A stretch of 64,000 bases of DNA. It comes from Enterobacter cloacae (GTDB lineage: Bacteria > Pseudomonadota > Gammaproteobacteria > Enterobacterales > Enterobacteriaceae). Position numbers and translations under genes: made by a program. The DNA lies in NCBI GenBank assembly GCA_014169315.1, contig AP022133.1, forward strand, positions 1,302,001-1,366,000, read 5' to 3'. This document shows, piece by piece, positions 62,242 to 64,000 of the stretch (position 1 is the stretch's first letter; each line of letters opens with the position of its first letter). The notes beneath the pieces were generated by a model. That model was not told the DNA's origin. It ran no database searches and saw only the letters and a list, made by a program, of their open reading frames with translations.

Positions 62242-64000
62242 TCACTGACACTGCGCGGCAGCATTAATGATGCTGGTTTTATCTTTCTCATCCGTTAGCG
62301 CGTATTCAGCGACGCAATGCTCGCTGGCACCTTGTCCCCAGTTAACGGAGAGTTTTCCGTGCTGAGGTAAACCGGAGAGGTAAGTCTGGCCGTCGTTGCC
62401 AACAATAAACTCGCTGTCCTTATCGTCGGTGGTGACCGTTGCGCCAAAGGGCAGCGGTTTACCGTTTTGCGTCAACGTCATCAGTACCCGACGCCCCACG
62501 CGAGTGTTGAAGCTGGCCCGCACCACGGCACCGCGTGTTGGGGTAACAATCTGCGCGGCGTGGGTCACGTCGGCATCGTCTGGTAGCGTTTCAGTATCCA
62601 GCGCAATGGTGTTATGACGATAGGCTGTGACAAATGGCACGACGGTATAGCCACGGAAATCGGTCTCGACGCCCGTCTGGTTGGTGATATGGGTACCATG
62701 TGTACCGGGTGCTTTCACCAGGGCGATGGTTTCCCCAAGCGGCTGGCTTAGCGTGATACCGTTGGCATGTGCCACAACGCCACCCTGCAGACCCATGTTG
62801 ACGGTACGCTGATATTTATCCTGACTGATGCCACCACTCACTTCGCCATAGGTGGCCTTATAGTCGGCATTCATGCTGGTGGAGCTACCGCTGCCGGTTG
62901 TGCTCAGCCCTTCCTGAATATTCCAGTTAAGATTGTCTTCCTGCAGGGCCGTGCCATTCAGGCCAATGTTCTGCGTGGTACCCTCTTTGGTGTTGTTCAG
63001 GTTGTACGTCGCCCAGGTGTTGTGCATCCAGTGATCCAGCGGTACGGAGACACTCAGGGAAAGCTGGTTGTCGTTGGTGACGGACTCCCCATCTTCATCG
63101 CTGTCGTTAGTATTCTTGTTCATGCTGTAGCTCAGGCTGTAGCTCACGCCGTGCCAGCTGTTGTTGTAGCTGACGCTCATGGAGGTCATGTCCTGGCTCT
63201 GGCTCCAGTAGGTCTCTTTGACCAGGCTTAGCGTCACCGATCCCCAGCCTTCACCAAGCGTCTGGTCGATGGTGGCCTCTGTGCGCGCGCGACGCTGCTG
63301 GGGGGCAGACCAGTCGTCTGAGCGGGTGTACGACTCCATCGTGTCTTCCAGGGTATAGAAACCTTTGCTGTTATAGCGATAGCCCGCCAGAGAGAAGTTG
63401 GTGCCAGACCCTGCGAAATCTTTGCTGTAACGTACGCGCCAGGACTGACCTTTACTGGCCTGCTGCTTTTTCAGCAAGGCTTTTGCACGCGTAACGTCGA
63501 TTGAAAAAGCGCCAAGATCGCCCATGTTTTTACCGGCACCGATGGCCTGCGACTGGTAATGGCTGCTCTGCTGCACGCCGCCATAGGCCGTAAAACCGTA
63601 GGGTAAACCATAGATAGCGCTGCCCTGGGCGAACGGAGTTTTCTCTACGTCGCTGTCGTACGAGCGATAACGACCGGCAGTGACGCTATAGCGCAGGTTA
63701 TGTTCACGTTGCAGCACCGGTACGGAGGCGTAGGGCACCACGAAATGGCTTTCGCTACCGTCGGTTTCTTTCACCGTCACCTGAAGGTCGCCGCTGCTGC
63801 CGGTTGGGTAGAGATCGTTAATTTCAAATGCCCCGGGAGCCACGGTATTTTGATAAATGATGTAACCGTTCTGACGCACCATCACCAGCGCATTACTGTG
63901 TGCGGTACCGCGAATAATCGGCGCGTAGCCTTTCTCGCTGTCCGGGAGCATGTCGCTGTCGGAATTAAGCTGTACGCCGGTGTAGGGTACGCTGTCAAAA
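62242..64000 (-). CDS. Fimbrial outer-membrane usher, partial at window edge
   Basis: At least 585 codons, open at the right edge of the window. Usher landmarks are SVPYTGVQLNSDSDMLPDSEKGYAPIIRGTA (read in part at 63,900-63,995), the plug-domain region VMVRQNGYIIYQNTVAPGAFEINDL, many beta strands of the 24-strand barrel, and a C-terminal domain with Cys in EHCVAEY and AAAQCQ. It would thread chaperone-bound pilins across the outer membrane. The N-terminus and the chaperone gene must lie further right. Confidence 0.95.
   Translation of the reverse strand, partial: FDSVPYTGVQLNSDSDMLPDSEKGYAPIIRGTAHSNALVMVRQNGYIIYQNTVAPGAFEINDLYPTGSSGDLQVTVKETDGSESHFVVPYASVPVLQREHNLRYSVTAGRYRSYDSDVEKTPFAQGSAIYGLPYGFTAYGGVQQSSHYQSQAIGAGKNMGDLGAFSIDVTRAKALLKKQQASKGQSWRVRYSKDFAGSGTNFSLAGYRYNSKGFYTLEDTMESYTRSDDWSAPQQRRARTEATIDQTLGEGWGSVTLSLVKETYWSQSQDMTSMSVSYNNSWHGVSYSLSYSMNKNTNDSDEDGESVTNDNQLSLSVSVPLDHWMHNTWATYNLNNTKEGTTQNIGLNGTALQEDNLNWNIQEGLSTTGSGSSTSMNADYKATYGEVSGGISQDKYQRTVNMGLQGGVVAHANGITLSQPLGETIALVKAPGTHGTHITNQTGVETDFRGYTVVPFVTAYRHNTIALDTETLPDDADVTHAAQIVTPTRGAVVRASFNTRVGRRVLMTLTQNGKPLPFGATVTTDDKDSEFIVGNDGQTYLSGLPQHGKLSVNWGQGASEHCVAEYALTDEKDKTSIINAAAQCQ

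Overview
The window joins an AT-rich, IS-damaged prophage (1 to about 25,476) to a GC-rich enterobacterial chromosome (about 25,477 to 64,000). The chromosomal gene order pgl, ybhC, hut genes, ybhB, bioA/bioBFCD, uvrB, ybhK, moaABCDE, ybhL, clsB, ybhQ, ybhRSFG, cecR, rhlE, dinG is that of the gal-bio-moa region of Enterobacteriaceae. The inserted hutIGCUH cluster and the gene content point to Enterobacter or a close relative (Lelliottia, Leclercia, Klebsiella group) rather than E. coli. Species cannot be fixed from this window.

Prophage. The element is inserted in host ybhA. Only the first ~70 codons of ybhA remain at the right junction, and the rest must lie left of the window. Just inside that junction the phage carries its own full-length YbhA-like HAD phosphatase, followed at once by an unrecognised 289-residue protein. 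The left arm (1-6,900) holds a gene cut by a complete 1258-bp IS3 and a ~850-bp non-coding stretch with inverted repeats. It then holds two stand-alone EAL-domain (c-di-GMP phosphodiesterase-type) genes, each followed by an unrecognised gene, plus small hypotheticals separated by strong terminators. The morphogenesis block (6,987-18,324) has small and large terminase, a gpW-like joining protein, a portal, and a protease-scaffold-capsid polyprotein gene with two in-frame internal starts. Two connector or terminator genes follow, then a tail-tube protein fused to tail-fibre repeats and a very large six-hairpin-glycosidase-like protein. An IS903-group element (18,325-19,380) without target duplication joins that gene to the 3' part of a gpJ-like host-specificity gene. 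Tape measure, gpL/K/I-like genes and most of J are therefore missing here, and the prophage is probably defective for tails. The right arm has a lysozyme, a holin-like gene, a GIY-YIG-like gene and small proteins. The hexamer AGTACT is strongly over-represented in the phage, in all three codon frames.

Chromosome. pgl (6-phosphogluconolactonase) and a 29-residue membrane mini-protein precede ybhC. The hut genes (imidazolonepropionase, formimidoylglutamase, HutC repressor, urocanase, histidine ammonia-lyase) form two transcription units with matching HutC-type operators. bioA and bioBFCD diverge from a BirA operator. uvrB has LexA and DnaA boxes. moaABCDE follows a molybdenum-cofactor riboswitch. 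ybhL, clsB, ybhQ and the cecR-ybhGFSR efflux operon follow, then rhlE and SOS-type dinG. From 60,733 to the right edge lies the distal part of a chaperone-usher fimbrial operon (usher, adhesin-like tip protein, minor subunit) in place of the ybiB found there in E. coli.
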